From Pseudomonas sp. JQ170C (lineage in GTDB: Bacteria; Pseudomonadota; Gammaproteobacteria; Pseudomonadales; Pseudomonadaceae), in contig NZ_CP141608.1 of NCBI RefSeq assembly GCF_035581345.1, forward strand, positions 3,068,501 through 3,132,500: a DNA stretch of 64,000 nt, in the 5' to 3' direction. This document shows, piece by piece, positions 48,513 to 57,480 of the stretch. Position 1 is the first letter of the stretch. Each line of letters begins with the position of its first letter. The notes under the pieces are model-generated. The model had not been told where the DNA came from. It did no database searches and saw nothing but the letters and a program-made list of their open reading frames with translations. The position numbers and the translations under genes are program-made.

Positions 48513-51227
48513 TCATCCCCCCCGTGTGGATGGGTGAATACCCACCCCACTCCTGATTTTGCGCGCGATGATGATCGCGTCGTAGCGGCTGGAAACGCCG
48601 AATTTGGAGAAGATGTTCTTGAGGTTCCACTTCACCGTTTGCAAGCTCAGGTTCAAGGTCAAGGCAATGCGCTTGTTGGACATCGACTGCTCGAGCAGGT
48701 CGATGATGTCCTGCTCACGGCGGGTCAATGCCACATGCTCAGTGATCCGTTCAATCACCACCGGCGGGCTTTCGTCCGCCTCGATGGGTGGCAGTTGCGG
48801 TAGCTGAGCGCACAGCTTGCGGTAATACGCGTCCAGGACCGGGTCGTCGGCAAGGTCAAGTTGCGCCAGCATGCCCTGGAACGCTTCACCTTCATCCACC
48901 AGGGTGCGCACCAGCCCCAGGCGGTAACCGCTCGAGACGGCCAAATGCAAGGATTCCCACGCCTCGGTACCACGGTCCAGCTCATCCAGGGCAAAGGCGC
49001 GGAGCAATTCGACCTTGACCCGCCACTGCCCCCTGCCCAACTCGCCGGCATGGTGCTCGACAATATCCAGCGCCTGCAACGCCGCTTCAGGCTGGCAACG
49101 CGCCAGTGCCAGGCGCGCCTTGGACAAGGCCGCGAGGGCCATGACCTCCGCATCACAGGACGACGCCCCGCGATGGTCCTGGGCAAGCTCGTCGAGCAGC
49201 ACTTGCAGGGTCTCGGCATGGCGCCAGTCGCCGCACTTCAAGCCGATGCGCAACTGCTCGTCGAGCATTCTGGCCGTGCCGCGGTCCAGCCCCAGCGTAC
49301 GGAAGTGGGTTTCCTTGTCTGCCAGGTACGCCAGCGCGCTGCGTGGCGACACTTGCAGATCGAGCAGGCGTGCATGGCACAGCGCCGCACCGATCATGTA
49401 GCCGGGCGTGGAGAAGCGCAGAATGTCCAGACGATGGGCCAGCACCTCGCGCGCCTCATCGAGCCGGTCCAGTTCATACAACACCTCGGCCATGAGCGCT
49501 GCGCTGCCACAGGCGCTCACCGAGCGACGGCCGTGCAAAGACTCGGCCTGGGCCAATATCGCCGCCCCCACGCGTTCAGCCTCCAGCACCCTGCCCTCAA
49601 GCAACAACCCCGAGGTCATGGCGTTCATCCCCATCAAGGCCATTTCGTCGCTGCTGTTGCGCAGACAACGGCCGTCGGCGCCATTGAACACGCTGCGCGC
49701 CTCGCGATACCGCCCGGCCAGTGCCAGGCAGGTGATCGTCATGCCTACGCGCACCTGCTCCTGGAAGGGATGGAGGGTGGGTGCATCGTCGGGCAACTGC
49801 ATCAGTGCCAGGCAGCTCGCTTCATCGTCTGCATGCAGGGCCAGTGACGCTTTCAACAGGCGCAGTTGATACGCCCACTGCGGTGACTGCGGCACGCTTT
49901 CGAGCGCGGCGATCCATGCCTGTGCCTTGCCGGTGAGCACCGTGAGTACCGCGCCCCAGATGCCCATGAGCAAGAGCGACGGGTGTCGGGTCAACACCGC
50001 CAAGGGCACGTGGTCGAGCCAGCGCATGAACTGGCTGAGATGGCTCACACGGCGGTAGGACGGCTGGACCCGCTCCAGCAATTGCACGACAACGGTAAAA
50101 TCCTCGCAGTGCAAGGCATGGCGCAACGACTCCGGCACCAGGCCGGCCTGCTCGAACCAGGCCGCAGCGCGTCGGTGCAAGGGCGCGACATCGGCACCAG
50201 AGGCCTGCAGACGCTGGGTGAGAAACTCGATAAACAACGGATGCAGCCGGTACCACTGGTGAGTGCCCGGCACATCCACCGCCTGAATGAACAGATTGCG
50301 CTCCTCCACCGCCGCGATCAGTTGCGCTGCCTGCGGGGAGTCGGTGACCTGCGCGGCGACATCGACGTTGAAGCGCCTGAGGATGGAAATCTTCTGCAGG
50401 AAATCGAACAGTTGCGCCGGCAAGTCGGCTACCACATCTTCAGACAGATAGGCTCTGAGGGCGGCACTGTCAGGCAGCAGTGCGGTGCTCTTGACACCTT
50501 TCCTCGGGTTGGCCTTCAAGGCGATGGACATCAATTGCAGGCCGATCGGCCAGCCATCGGTCTGGTCGTGGATGGCATGGGCGGCGTCCAGGTCCACGCC
50601 CTGGTCCAGGTGCGCCTTGAGGAAGGCCAGTGACTCCGCAAAGTTGAACGACAGCCCGGCACAATCCACTTCGCACAACTCACCCATGGCGCGCAGACGC
50701 CCCAGCAGCAAGGGCGGCCGCGTGCGCGATGCCAGTACCACATGCAGGTGATGCGGTGCGTCGTCGATCAGCGTGTGCATCAACTGGGCGATACGCACGT
50801 CAACGGCATGCTGGAAATCATCGAGCATGACGTACAGCTCACCGCTCGTGCGCGCCAGGGCGTTGATCAACAGTGCCGCCATCGCCTTGGTGTCAATGGC
50901 TTCGGGCCCGGCCAGCAACATCAGGTCGCCATCCAGGGGCACGCCTGCCTGGCGCAAGGCCCCCATCAAGCTGACGCAAAACGACTCCAGCACGCCGTCG
51001 TCCGGCGACACCGACAGCCAGGCCGCTTGATCGCCGTTTCTGATCACTTGCTGGCGCCATTGCGCCAGCAGCGTGGTTTTGCCGAAACCGGCGCTGCCGG
51101 TGATCAGCTGCAGGCGACTGTGGCGTTCGCGCTGCAGCTTTTCCAGCAATTGTTCACGGACCACGGCCTGGTTGCCGATACGCGGAGGGGCGAATCGGGT
51201 CGTGGTCAGCAGGGCATTGGTGTTCAT
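48513..51227 (-). CDS. MalT-like (LAL) LuxR-family regulator, beside operon B
   Basis: A 904-residue paralogue of the regulator at 42120-44792. Starts are collinear (MNTNALLTTTRFAPPRIGNQ against MKPISLLVTTKFAPPRLSSQ). Walker A is GSAGFGKT at 44-51 and Walker B is in LYVMLDDFQHA. The C-terminal LuxR domain includes LTRREQDIIDLLEQSMSNKR and the same unusual QTVKWNLKNIF recognition helix. It probably recognises a site close to that of its paralogue. Its promoter (51324-51365) shares a bipartite element with the operon B promoter, suggesting joint or auto-activation. No clear ribosome site precedes the ATG. It is placed downstream of operon B, as the paralogue is of operon A. Confidence 0.9.
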   Translation of the reverse strand: MNTNALLTTTRFAPPRIGNQAVVREQLLEKLQRERHSRLQLITGSAGFGKTTLLAQWRQQVIRNGDQAAWLSVSPDDGVLESFCVSLMGALRQAGVPLDGDLMLLAGPEAIDTKAMAALLINALARTSGELYVMLDDFQHAVDVRIAQLMHTLIDDAPHHLHVVLASRTRPPLLLGRLRAMGELCEVDCAGLSFNFAESLAFLKAHLDQGVDLDAAHAIHDQTDGWPIGLQLMSIALKANPRKGVKSTALLPDSAALRAYLSEDVVADLPAQLFDFLQKISILRRFNVDVAAQVTDSPQAAQLIAAVEERNLFIQAVDVPGTHQWYRLHPLFIEFLTQRLQASGADVAPLHRRAAAWFEQAGLVPESLRHALHCEDFTVVVQLLERVQPSYRRVSHLSQFMRWLDHVPLAVLTRHPSLLLMGIWGAVLTVLTGKAQAWIAALESVPQSPQWAYQLRLLKASLALHADDEASCLALMQLPDDAPTLHPFQEQVRVGMTITCLALAGRYREARSVFNGADGRCLRNSSDEMALMGMNAMTSGLLLEGRVLEAERVGAAILAQAESLHGRRSVSACGSAALMAEVLYELDRLDEAREVLAHRLDILRFSTPGYMIGAALCHARLLDLQVSPRSALAYLADKETHFRTLGLDRGTARMLDEQLRIGLKCGDWRHAETLQVLLDELAQDHRGASSCDAEVMALAALSKARLALARCQPEAALQALDIVEHHAGELGRGQWRVKVELLRAFALDELDRGTEAWESLHLAVSSGYRLGLVRTLVDEGEAFQGMLAQLDLADDPVLDAYYRKLCAQLPQLPPIEADESPPVVIERITEHVALTRREQDIIDLLEQSMSNKRIALTLNLSLQTVKWNLKNIFSKFGVSSRYDAIIIARKIRSGVGIHPSTRGG

Positions 51228-51323
51228 GTCTGCGCACTCGGTTCAGGCGTAGTGAGCACGCAGTTGGCCCAGAACGGCTATTGCAGGGAGCGTCGCCACG
51301 GATGCCGCGCGACGTGCAACAGC

Positions 51324-51365
51324 CTAGCCAGAATGCGGTGTTTGACCTATCCCTCGAACGAGTGA
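51324..51365 (-). promoter_or_regulatory. Bipartite activator-type promoter of the operon B regulator
   Basis: Read on the minus strand, TCACTCGTTCGAG (51365-51353) is followed after 21 bases by CTGGCTAGGCT, where TAGGCT is a -10-like hexamer. The palindromic CTCG-TT-CGAG core would sit just upstream of the -35 position, as expected for an activator. The same two parts recur with a 20-base spacer upstream of operon B (58677-58717). The site is about 100-140 bp from the regulator's start. Confidence 0.55.
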
Positions 51366-51390
51366 GATTGCAATGAGTAAGCCCCGGCAA

Positions 51391-51414
51391 CCCCGGTGGC
51401 ACGGGCTACCGGGG
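51391..51414 (-). terminator. GC hairpin after operon B
   Basis: CCCCGGT (51391-51397) and ACCGGGG (51408-51414) form a perfect seven-pair stem with a ten-base loop, 14 bp beyond the acyl-CoA synthetase stop. No T-run follows, so termination strength is uncertain. Confidence 0.45.
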
Positions 51415-51427
51415 ACCGGGAAGCAGC

Positions 51428-52996
51428 TCAGGCGATGTTGCGGCCGCGATTGGACCAGAAGGGTTCGCGCAGTTCGTTCTTGAGGATCTTGCCGACCGTG
51501 GACAGCGGCATGGCCTGGCGGAATTCGACGCTGCGCGGGCACTTGTACCCGGCAATGCGGCTGCGGCAATGGGCAACCAGTTCATCCTCGGTCGCAGCGA
51601 CGTCGGGCTTGAGCACGATCACCGCGTGCACCGTCTCACCCCATTTATCGCTGGGAATGCCGATGACGGCGCTTTGCGCCACAGCCGGGTGACTGGCCAG
51701 GGCATTTTCCACTTCGGCGGAGTAAATGTTTTCACCGCCGCTGACGATCATGTCCTTGAGCCGGTCGACGATGTAGACGAAACCTTCTTCGTCCATATAG
51801 GCACCGTCACCGGTATGCATCCAGCCGTCCTTCAAGACTTCAGCGGTGGCGGCCGGGTTGTTCCAGTAACCGAGCATCACGTTCGGGCCGCGCACCACGA
51901 TCTGGCCGACCGTGCCCCGTGGCACCTCCCGGTCCTCGGCGTCGACGATTTTCAGCTCGACGCAGCTGATCGCCCGCCCGGCCGAATACATCTTGCCGCT
52001 GGCCTGGTGCTCGACGCAGTGATACTCGGCATCGAGCATGGTGCCGCCGGTGGTCAGCTCGGTCATGCCGTAGCCCTGGAAGAACCGGGCGGTGGCAAAG
52101 GCATCACAGGCGCGGTTGAGCAACACCGGGGAAATGGGCGAAGCACCATAGATGATGTGCTTGATGGAACTCAGGTCCAGGGCACCCAAGTGCGCTTTGG
52201 CGTCGCGTGCATCCAGCATCATCTGGATCATGGTCGGCGCCATCATGGCATCGGTCACACCTTCCTGACTGATCAGTTCCAGGGCCGTTTCACCGCTGAA
52301 GGCCGGCAGCACGACATGGGTGCCGCCGCAGATGAGCACGGCATACATGCCGGAAAAGTCCGCCAGGTGGAACATGGGCATCGCATGCAGGAACTTCGCT
52401 TCGCTGCCGTAGAAACCCTTGCTCAGGCTGGCCAGCGCAGCAAAGGCCAGGTTGTCCTGGCTGATCATGACGCCCTTGGGAAAGCCGGTAGTGCCGCCGG
52501 TGTAGAAGATGCCCAGCAAGGCGTCGCCGCTGCGGCGCACATCGTCGACGGCCTCGGCCTCGGCCAGCAAGGCTTCGTAGTTCAGCATGCCCTCCGGCGT
52601 TTCCTGGTCGCCGGCGTAAATGACATGGCGAATGGTGGTGGCCTGGCGGGCGATCGTTGCGCCCAGGGCGCTGAAGGTGTCGTCGACAATGAGGATGGTA
52701 GAGTGCGAATCATCGAGCGAGTAGACGATCTCCAGCGCGCTCCAGCGGGTATTGACCGGGTTGAGGATACCGTCCGCCCATGGCACACCGAGGCTGTACT
52801 CGACGTAGCGCTGCGAATTGCGCGACAGCATGGCGACACATTCACCGCTGGTCAGGCCCAGCTTCTTCAGCGCGCCGGCCAGGCGGGCAACCCGCTCACC
52901 GAGCGCGGCATACGTCAGGCTGCGGCCCTGGTAGCGGATGGCCGTTGCAGTGGGACGCTGCTGCATGTGTCGGTGCAACCCTTGGGTGATGTACAT
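51428..52996 (-). CDS. Acyl-CoA synthetase (AMP-binding family), operon B
   Basis: A 522-residue paralogue of the enzyme at 37340-38908, identical in length. I start it at the ATG at 52996 with GGAGG five bases upstream; the longer frame would begin with TTG inside the ribosome site. Motifs: FYTGGTTGFPKGVMISQ, YGMTEL, GWMHTGDGAYMDEEGF and DRLKDMIVSGGENIYSAEVE, with the catalytic Lys in LSTVGKILK. It forms acyl-CoA from a carboxylic acid and ATP in the cytosol. It is the last gene of operon B, and a 165-bp gap separates it from the acyl-CoA dehydrogenase; no DUF2889 gene intervenes as in operon A. Confidence 0.92.
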   Translation of the reverse strand: MYITQGLHRHMQQRPTATAIRYQGRSLTYAALGERVARLAGALKKLGLTSGECVAMLSRNSQRYVEYSLGVPWADGILNPVNTRWSALEIVYSLDDSHSTILIVDDTFSALGATIARQATTIRHVIYAGDQETPEGMLNYEALLAEAEAVDDVRRSGDALLGIFYTGGTTGFPKGVMISQDNLAFAALASLSKGFYGSEAKFLHAMPMFHLADFSGMYAVLICGGTHVVLPAFSGETALELISQEGVTDAMMAPTMIQMMLDARDAKAHLGALDLSSIKHIIYGASPISPVLLNRACDAFATARFFQGYGMTELTTGGTMLDAEYHCVEHQASGKMYSAGRAISCVELKIVDAEDREVPRGTVGQIVVRGPNVMLGYWNNPAATAEVLKDGWMHTGDGAYMDEEGFVYIVDRLKDMIVSGGENIYSAEVENALASHPAVAQSAVIGIPSDKWGETVHAVIVLKPDVAATEDELVAHCRSRIAGYKCPRSVEFRQAMPLSTVGKILKNELREPFWSNRGRNIA

Positions 52997-53161
52997 CTGA
53001 GCCTCCAAATCTTGTTGTTATGAGTAAAGCAGCTGCCTCTTGTCGCGCGGCACAAACCAGGTGCAAAGCACCGCCACAGCGGTGCATTTGCGCAAAGGGG
53101 TGCCATCCCTGGCCTCCCGCAAGCCACTCTCGTGGATGAGCGCCTGCGGGGCCTGTCGCCG

Positions 53162-54313
53162 TTACAGCGAGCGTCCTACCAGCTCACGCTGGATTTCGTT
53201 GGCGCCGCCGTAGATGCGCGCAACGCGAGCGTCGGCGAACATCCGGGCGATCGGGTATTCGTTCATGTAACCGAAGCCGCCAAAGAATTGCAGGCAACGG
53301 TCCATGACCTCGCCCTGGCGATCGGTCAGCCAGAACTTGCCCATCGACGCCGTGGTGGTGTCCAGGGTGCCATCGACCCAGCGCTGGATGATCAGATCGC
53401 CGAAGGTGCGCGACGCGGTGACCGTGGCCTTCACATCCGCCAGGGTAAAGCGAGTGTTCTGGAAGTCCAGGATGGTCTTGCCGAACGCCTTGCGTTCCTT
53501 GGTGTATTCAACGGTCAACGCCAGGGCACGTTCCATGGCGGCAACGGCCTGGATGGAGATCTCCGCACGCTCATAAGGCAGCTGTTGCATCAACTGATAG
53601 AAGCCCAGCCCCTCGACACCACCGAGCAGGCAGTCGGCCGGCACTTCGCATTCGTCGAAGAACATCTCCGAGGTGTCTTGCCCCGGCAGGCCGATCTTGT
53701 CCAGGCACTGGCCACGGACGAAGCCCGGGGTGTTGGTGTCGACGATGAACAGCGAAATGCCTTTGGAGCCCTTGGCTTCCAGGTCGGTCTTGGCGATGAC
53801 CACCACCATGTCACTGTTCTGGCCATTGCTGATGAAGGTCTTCGAGCCGTTGATGACGTACTTGTCACCCTGCTTCACCGCCCGGGTACGCACGCCTTGA
53901 AGGTCCGAGCCGGTGCCCGGCTCGGTCATGGCGATGGAGGTGATGCACTCGCCGGAAGCGATCTTCGGCAGCCACTGCCGTTTCTGCGCCTCGGTGCCGC
54001 TGGCGAGGATGTAGTGACCGACAATGTGGTTGATGCTCAGCGCGATGCTCATGACGCCGGCATAGGTCAGCTCCTCCATGGCCACGGCGTAGTGCGCCGG
54101 GGTGCCATCGGCGCCGCCGTACTCCGATGGCATGTCCGGCAGGATCATGCCCATTTCGCCGCAGGCCAGCCAGGCGGCGCGGTCGGAGCGGTGCTGTTCG
54201 CGCCACTTGTCTTCGTGGGGCAGCAGTTGCTCGCGCACGAAGCGGCGGATGCTGTCGCGGAATGCGCCGAGGTCGGCGTCCATCCACGGCGAGGTGTAGT
54301 TTTCCAGTTGCAT
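53162..54313 (-). CDS. Acyl-CoA dehydrogenase, long-chain/branched type, operon B
   Basis: A 383-residue flavoenzyme, paralogue of 35466-36611. The ATG at 54313 has GAGGAG upstream; the longer frame overlaps the SDR gene. TSIAMTEPGTGSDLQGVRT, QLPYERAEISIQ and RIYGGANEIQRELVGRSL give the same LCAD-like layout, with Gly at the YEG position and the probable base near PxER. It should oxidise an acyl-CoA, possibly with a 2-methyl branch once the racemase has set the configuration. It follows the SDR gene by 19 bp. Electron transfer to ETF is assumed; no ETF genes are in the window. Confidence 0.9.
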   Translation of the reverse strand: MQLENYTSPWMDADLGAFRDSIRRFVREQLLPHEDKWREQHRSDRAAWLACGEMGMILPDMPSEYGGADGTPAHYAVAMEELTYAGVMSIALSINHIVGHYILASGTEAQKRQWLPKIASGECITSIAMTEPGTGSDLQGVRTRAVKQGDKYVINGSKTFISNGQNSDMVVVIAKTDLEAKGSKGISLFIVDTNTPGFVRGQCLDKIGLPGQDTSEMFFDECEVPADCLLGGVEGLGFYQLMQQLPYERAEISIQAVAAMERALALTVEYTKERKAFGKTILDFQNTRFTLADVKATVTASRTFGDLIIQRWVDGTLDTTTASMGKFWLTDRQGEVMDRCLQFFGGFGYMNEYPIARMFADARVARIYGGANEIQRELVGRSL

Positions 54314-54332
54314 GACCAATCTCCTCAAAGGC

Positions 54333-55163
54333 TCAAACGGTGCCGAGGCCGCCGCCGCAGACCAGGGTCTGGCCGGACACGTAGTCCGACTCCGGGATGC
54401 AGAACAGATACACCGCGCCAGCGGCTTCATCCGGGGTGCCCGGGCGTCCCAGCGGACACATCTGCTTGCCTGCTTCGATGGCCGCAGCCTGGATGCCGAC
54501 CTTGATTTCGCGACCCTCGATGTTCACGGTCTTGCTCGCGTCGCCCGCCAGGGCCTGGGTCATGCGGGTTTCGATGTGACCGTAGGCCACCGCGTTGACA
54601 TTGACCTTGTGGCGGCCCCACTCCTTGGACAGGGTCTTGGTCATGCCGAGGATGCCGGCCTTGGCCGTCGAGTAGTTGGTCTGACCTGCGTTGCCGGCAG
54701 CGGCGATGGAGGAAATGTTCACCACCTTGCGATGCACCACGCGGCCTTCGGCGGCCTCGGCCTTGGCGGCGGCGCTGATCACCGGATACGCCGCGCGCAG
54801 GATGCGGAACGGTGCGGTCAGGTGGCAGTCGATGATCGCGTACCACTGCTCGTCCGACATCTTCTGGATGACGTTGTCCCAGGTGTAACCCGCGTTGTTG
54901 ACGATGATGTCGATGCCGCCATAGGTGTCGACGGCGGTCTTGACGAAGCGGTCGGCGAAATCGACAGCGGTCACGCTACCGACGCAGGCGACCGCCTGGC
55001 CACCGGCCGCACGGATCTCTGCCACCACTTCTTCGGCCGGGCCTGCGTCCAGGTCGTTGACCACGACGCGGGCGCCGTCGGCGGCCAGTTTCAATGCGAC
55101 GCTGCGGCCGATGCCGCGACCCGAGCCGGTCACCAGCGCTACTTTGCCTTCAAGCTTTTTCAT
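54333..55163 (-). CDS. SDR, MFE-2-like 3-hydroxyacyl-CoA dehydrogenase, operon B
   Basis: A 276-residue enzyme, same length as its operon A counterpart and very similar from the first residue (MKKLEGKVALVTGSGRGIGR). Asp in VVVNDLDAGPAEEV points to NAD. The catalytic residues are Ser in NISSIAAAGNAG and Tyr-x3-Lys in NYSTAKAG. The C-terminal part keeps the same extra segment (DASKTVNIEGREIKVGIQAA) that lengthens these proteins beyond a standard 250-residue SDR; it may shape a large acyl pocket. It lies 52 bp after the MaoC-C gene and is expected to oxidise the (3R)-hydroxyacyl-CoA made by the MaoC pair. Confidence 0.87.
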   Translation of the reverse strand: MKKLEGKVALVTGSGRGIGRSVALKLAADGARVVVNDLDAGPAEEVVAEIRAAGGQAVACVGSVTAVDFADRFVKTAVDTYGGIDIIVNNAGYTWDNVIQKMSDEQWYAIIDCHLTAPFRILRAAYPVISAAAKAEAAEGRVVHRKVVNISSIAAAGNAGQTNYSTAKAGILGMTKTLSKEWGRHKVNVNAVAYGHIETRMTQALAGDASKTVNIEGREIKVGIQAAAIEAGKQMCPLGRPGTPDEAAGAVYLFCIPESDYVSGQTLVCGGGLGTV

Positions 55164-55215
55164 GTGTTCAGTACCTTTGTTTTCTTGTTTTCGATGCCCG
55201 GGGTTCAGTCGGGAT

Positions 55216-55650
55216 TCAGCTCAACGCGACGACGGCTTCGCCCACCACTTTGTCTTCGCCGTACTGGTTGGCGCACTTGATGTGCAGGCGCACCAGGCGC
55301 TCGCCGTTCACTTCGATTTTCTCTGCCACTCGGCCCGTCAAGTGCGGGATATGGCCAATCTGGGTGATGCCGGTGAAACGCATCGCCAGCTTGCGAATGT
55401 GCGTCTGCGGCACCCAGTGGGTCAGTAGGCGGCCGAGGTAGGCGGCCGAGAGCATGCCGTGGGCGAACACATCCGGTACGCGGGCCTTGCGGGCGAAGTC
55501 GATGTCGATGTGGATCTCGTTATGGTCACCGGACGCCCCGGCATAGAGCGCCAGCATCGTGCGATTGATCGGGCGCAGCTTCAAAAGCGGCACCTCATCG
55601 CCCACCTGGACATCGCTGAACTGCAGGAAGGCTTTCTGGGCTTGTGACAT
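55216..55650 (-). CDS. MaoC-family (R)-specific enoyl-CoA hydratase subunit, operon B
   Basis: A 144-residue hotdog protein. The catalytic Asp42 and His47 are in AGASGDHNEIHID. The usual Pro of the hydratase-2 motif (HNPIH in operon A) is Glu here. The ATG at 55650 has GAGGA upstream, and the gene follows the MaoC-N gene by 10 bp, the same spacing as in operon A. The FAHGMLSAAYLGRLL segment is identical to the operon A protein. It should hydrate a bulky 2-enoyl-CoA together with the N-type subunit. The Pro-to-Glu change near the active site may alter substrate choice. Confidence 0.87.
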   Translation of the reverse strand: MSQAQKAFLQFSDVQVGDEVPLLKLRPINRTMLALYAGASGDHNEIHIDIDFARKARVPDVFAHGMLSAAYLGRLLTHWVPQTHIRKLAMRFTGITQIGHIPHLTGRVAEKIEVNGERLVRLHIKCANQYGEDKVVGEAVVALS

Positions 55651-55660
55651 GGGTATTTCC

Positions 55661-56101
55661 TCAGCGCTGCACGAGCGAAGAACGAAGATCGGCAATGTGC
55701 TCGCCGTCCTGGTTGGTCACGCGGGTTTCCTGCACCACAAATTGCAGCGCCCCGCCCTTCTTCTCGTACACATCGACGATGCGTGTATCGAACGTCAGAA
55801 CGTCGCCGGCGAACGCCATGCGGTGATAGTTGAATTCCTGCTCGGCGTGCAGGATGCGGCCCAGGTCGAAGCCCATGATGTCTTCGACGATGGCTTGCGG
55901 GTTGCGCCCTTCGCTTTCCAGGCACAGCAGGAACGTCGGGGGTACCGGCAGCGCCTTGTAGCCGGCGGCTTTGGCCGCGGCTTCGTCGGTATAGACCGGG
56001 TCGGTCTCGCCAATGGCTTTGGCGAAGAACCGCAGGCGACCCTTCTCCACGTCACTGGTGGTGACCCCCAGGTTACGGCCGATCAGACTCTTGTCCGCCA
56101 T
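55661..56101 (-). CDS. MaoC N-type (FAS1-like) dehydratase subunit, operon B
   Basis: A 146-residue hotdog protein, nearly collinear with 33640-34077 (MADKSLIGRNLGVTTSDVEK). Like that one it has FAKAIGETDPVYTDEA and lacks the catalytic Asp-His pair, so it is the structural partner of the C-type subunit. The ATG at 56101 has AGAGGA nine bases upstream. Differences from operon A cluster in the stretch after CLESEGRNPQAIVEDIMGFD, a probable substrate-lining helix, which could tune acyl-chain specificity. It lies 66 bp after the thiolase gene. Confidence 0.87.
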   Translation of the reverse strand: MADKSLIGRNLGVTTSDVEKGRLRFFAKAIGETDPVYTDEAAAKAAGYKALPVPPTFLLCLESEGRNPQAIVEDIMGFDLGRILHAEQEFNYHRMAFAGDVLTFDTRIVDVYEKKGGALQFVVQETRVTNQDGEHIADLRSSLVQR

Positions 56102-56167
56102 TTCTAATGATTCCTCTCGGTAATCAGGCAATCGCGCACCGCGTGGGGTGCGCGAGCCACAGTGGGA

Positions 56168-57355
56168 TCAGCCGCGACCGAACAGCGTCACGACACCGGC
56201 GCCGCCCAGGCCCAGGTTGTGCTGCAAGGCGTGGCGCAAACCTTCGACCTGGCGAGCACCGGCACTGCCGCGCAACTGATGGGTCAGCTCAAAGCACTGC
56301 GCCAGGCCCGTGGCGCCCAACGGGTGACCTTTGGACAGCAGGCCGCCCGACGGATTGATCACCACCTGGCCGCCGTAGGTGTTGTCGCCGTCCATGACGA
56401 ACTGTTCGCCGCCGCCCACCGGGCAGAAACCCAGGCCTTCGTAGGTCAGCAGTTCGTTGTGGGCGAAGCAGTCGTGCAGCTCGCAGACGCGGATGTCCTG
56501 CGGGCCGACGCCGGCTTTTTCATAGACTTCGTTGGCCGCCTGCTGGGTCATGCCGACGCCCACCACGCTGATCATCGAAGGCGGATCGAACGCGTGCGGT
56601 TTATCGGTGGCCAGCGCCTGGGCCAGGATGGTCACATCGGTGCGCAGGCCATGCTTCTTGGCAAAGCGCTCGGAAACAATGATCGCCGCTGCGCCACCGC
56701 AGGTGGGCGGGCACGCCATCAGACGGGTCATCACGCCTTCCCAGACCACCTGGTCGGCCATCACTTCTGCGGTGGTAACCACTTTGCGGAACACCGCCAG
56801 CGAATTGTTGGCGGCATGACGGCTGGCCTTGGCACGGATGGCCGCGAAGGTCTCCATCCTGGTGCCGTACTTTTCCATGTGCTCCTTGCCCGCGCCGCCG
56901 AAGAACATCAGCGCGCCCGGCATGCCGATCCCTTCAGGGAAGGCGGCGGCGGAGGCATCGAAGCCCTTGCCCATGGTCAGGGGACGGTCGGTCCAGAAAT
57001 TTTTCAGCGCGCCCGGCTGCATCTGCTCGAAGCCGAAGGCCAGTGCGCAATCGACAGCGCCGCTTTCGACGGCCTGGCGCGCCAGGTACAGCGCGGTGGA
57101 GCCGCTGGCGCAGTTGTTGTTGACGTTGATGACCGGGATCCCGGTCATGCCGACTTCGTACAGCGCAGACTGGCCGCAGGTGGAATCGCCGTAGACATAG
57201 CCGGCGTAAGCCTGCTGCACCAGGTCATAGCTCAGGCCCGCATCTTGCAGCGCCTGGCGTACTGCCTGGGCGCCCATCTCGATGTAGGAACCGCTCGCGC
57301 CAGGCTTGGCGAACTGAATCATGCCAACGCCGGCAATATAGGTTTTCTGTGACAT
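56168..57355 (-). CDS. SCPx-type thiolase, operon B
   Basis: A 395-residue paralogue of 32421-33605. The nucleophile is Cys82 in NNNCASGSTALYLARQ, with His in ELHDCFAHNELLTYE and SKGHPLGATGLAQC. MFFGGAGKEHMEKYGTR and DGDNTYGGQVVINPSGG again match the SCPx thiolase domain. In the C-terminal GLGGAGVVTLFGRG it has Gly where the operon A protein has Cys386; animal SCPx also lacks Cys there. The ATG at 57355 has GGGGAG upstream; the longer frame has no support. It follows the racemase gene by 125 bp, with a perfect 14-bp palindrome in that gap. Confidence 0.88.
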   Translation of the reverse strand: MSQKTYIAGVGMIQFAKPGASGSYIEMGAQAVRQALQDAGLSYDLVQQAYAGYVYGDSTCGQSALYEVGMTGIPVINVNNNCASGSTALYLARQAVESGAVDCALAFGFEQMQPGALKNFWTDRPLTMGKGFDASAAAFPEGIGMPGALMFFGGAGKEHMEKYGTRMETFAAIRAKASRHAANNSLAVFRKVVTTAEVMADQVVWEGVMTRLMACPPTCGGAAAIIVSERFAKKHGLRTDVTILAQALATDKPHAFDPPSMISVVGVGMTQQAANEVYEKAGVGPQDIRVCELHDCFAHNELLTYEGLGFCPVGGGEQFVMDGDNTYGGQVVINPSGGLLSKGHPLGATGLAQCFELTHQLRGSAGARQVEGLRHALQHNLGLGGAGVVTLFGRG

Positions 57356-57406
57356 CACGTTCTCCCCGTTGATTGATGCAAGCGGCTCGTCTCGCGGCCC
57401 GCTGCG

Positions 57407-57420
57407 CCATGACGTCATGG
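57407..57420. promoter_or_regulatory. 14-bp perfect palindrome between racemase and thiolase genes
   Basis: CCATGACGTCATGG is fully self-complementary and lies 52 bp upstream of the thiolase start inside operon B. Its TGACGTCA core resembles binding sites of dimeric regulators. A separate weak stem (CCCACCCC at 57428-57435 with GGGGTGGG at 57467-57474) lies between it and the racemase stop, so the thiolase may have a second promoter. Confidence 0.4.
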
Positions 57421-57480
57421 TTGCCTACCCACCCCCGGGCTGTATCCCGCTCGCTTGGAGTGGTTTGGGGTGGGGTTGGA

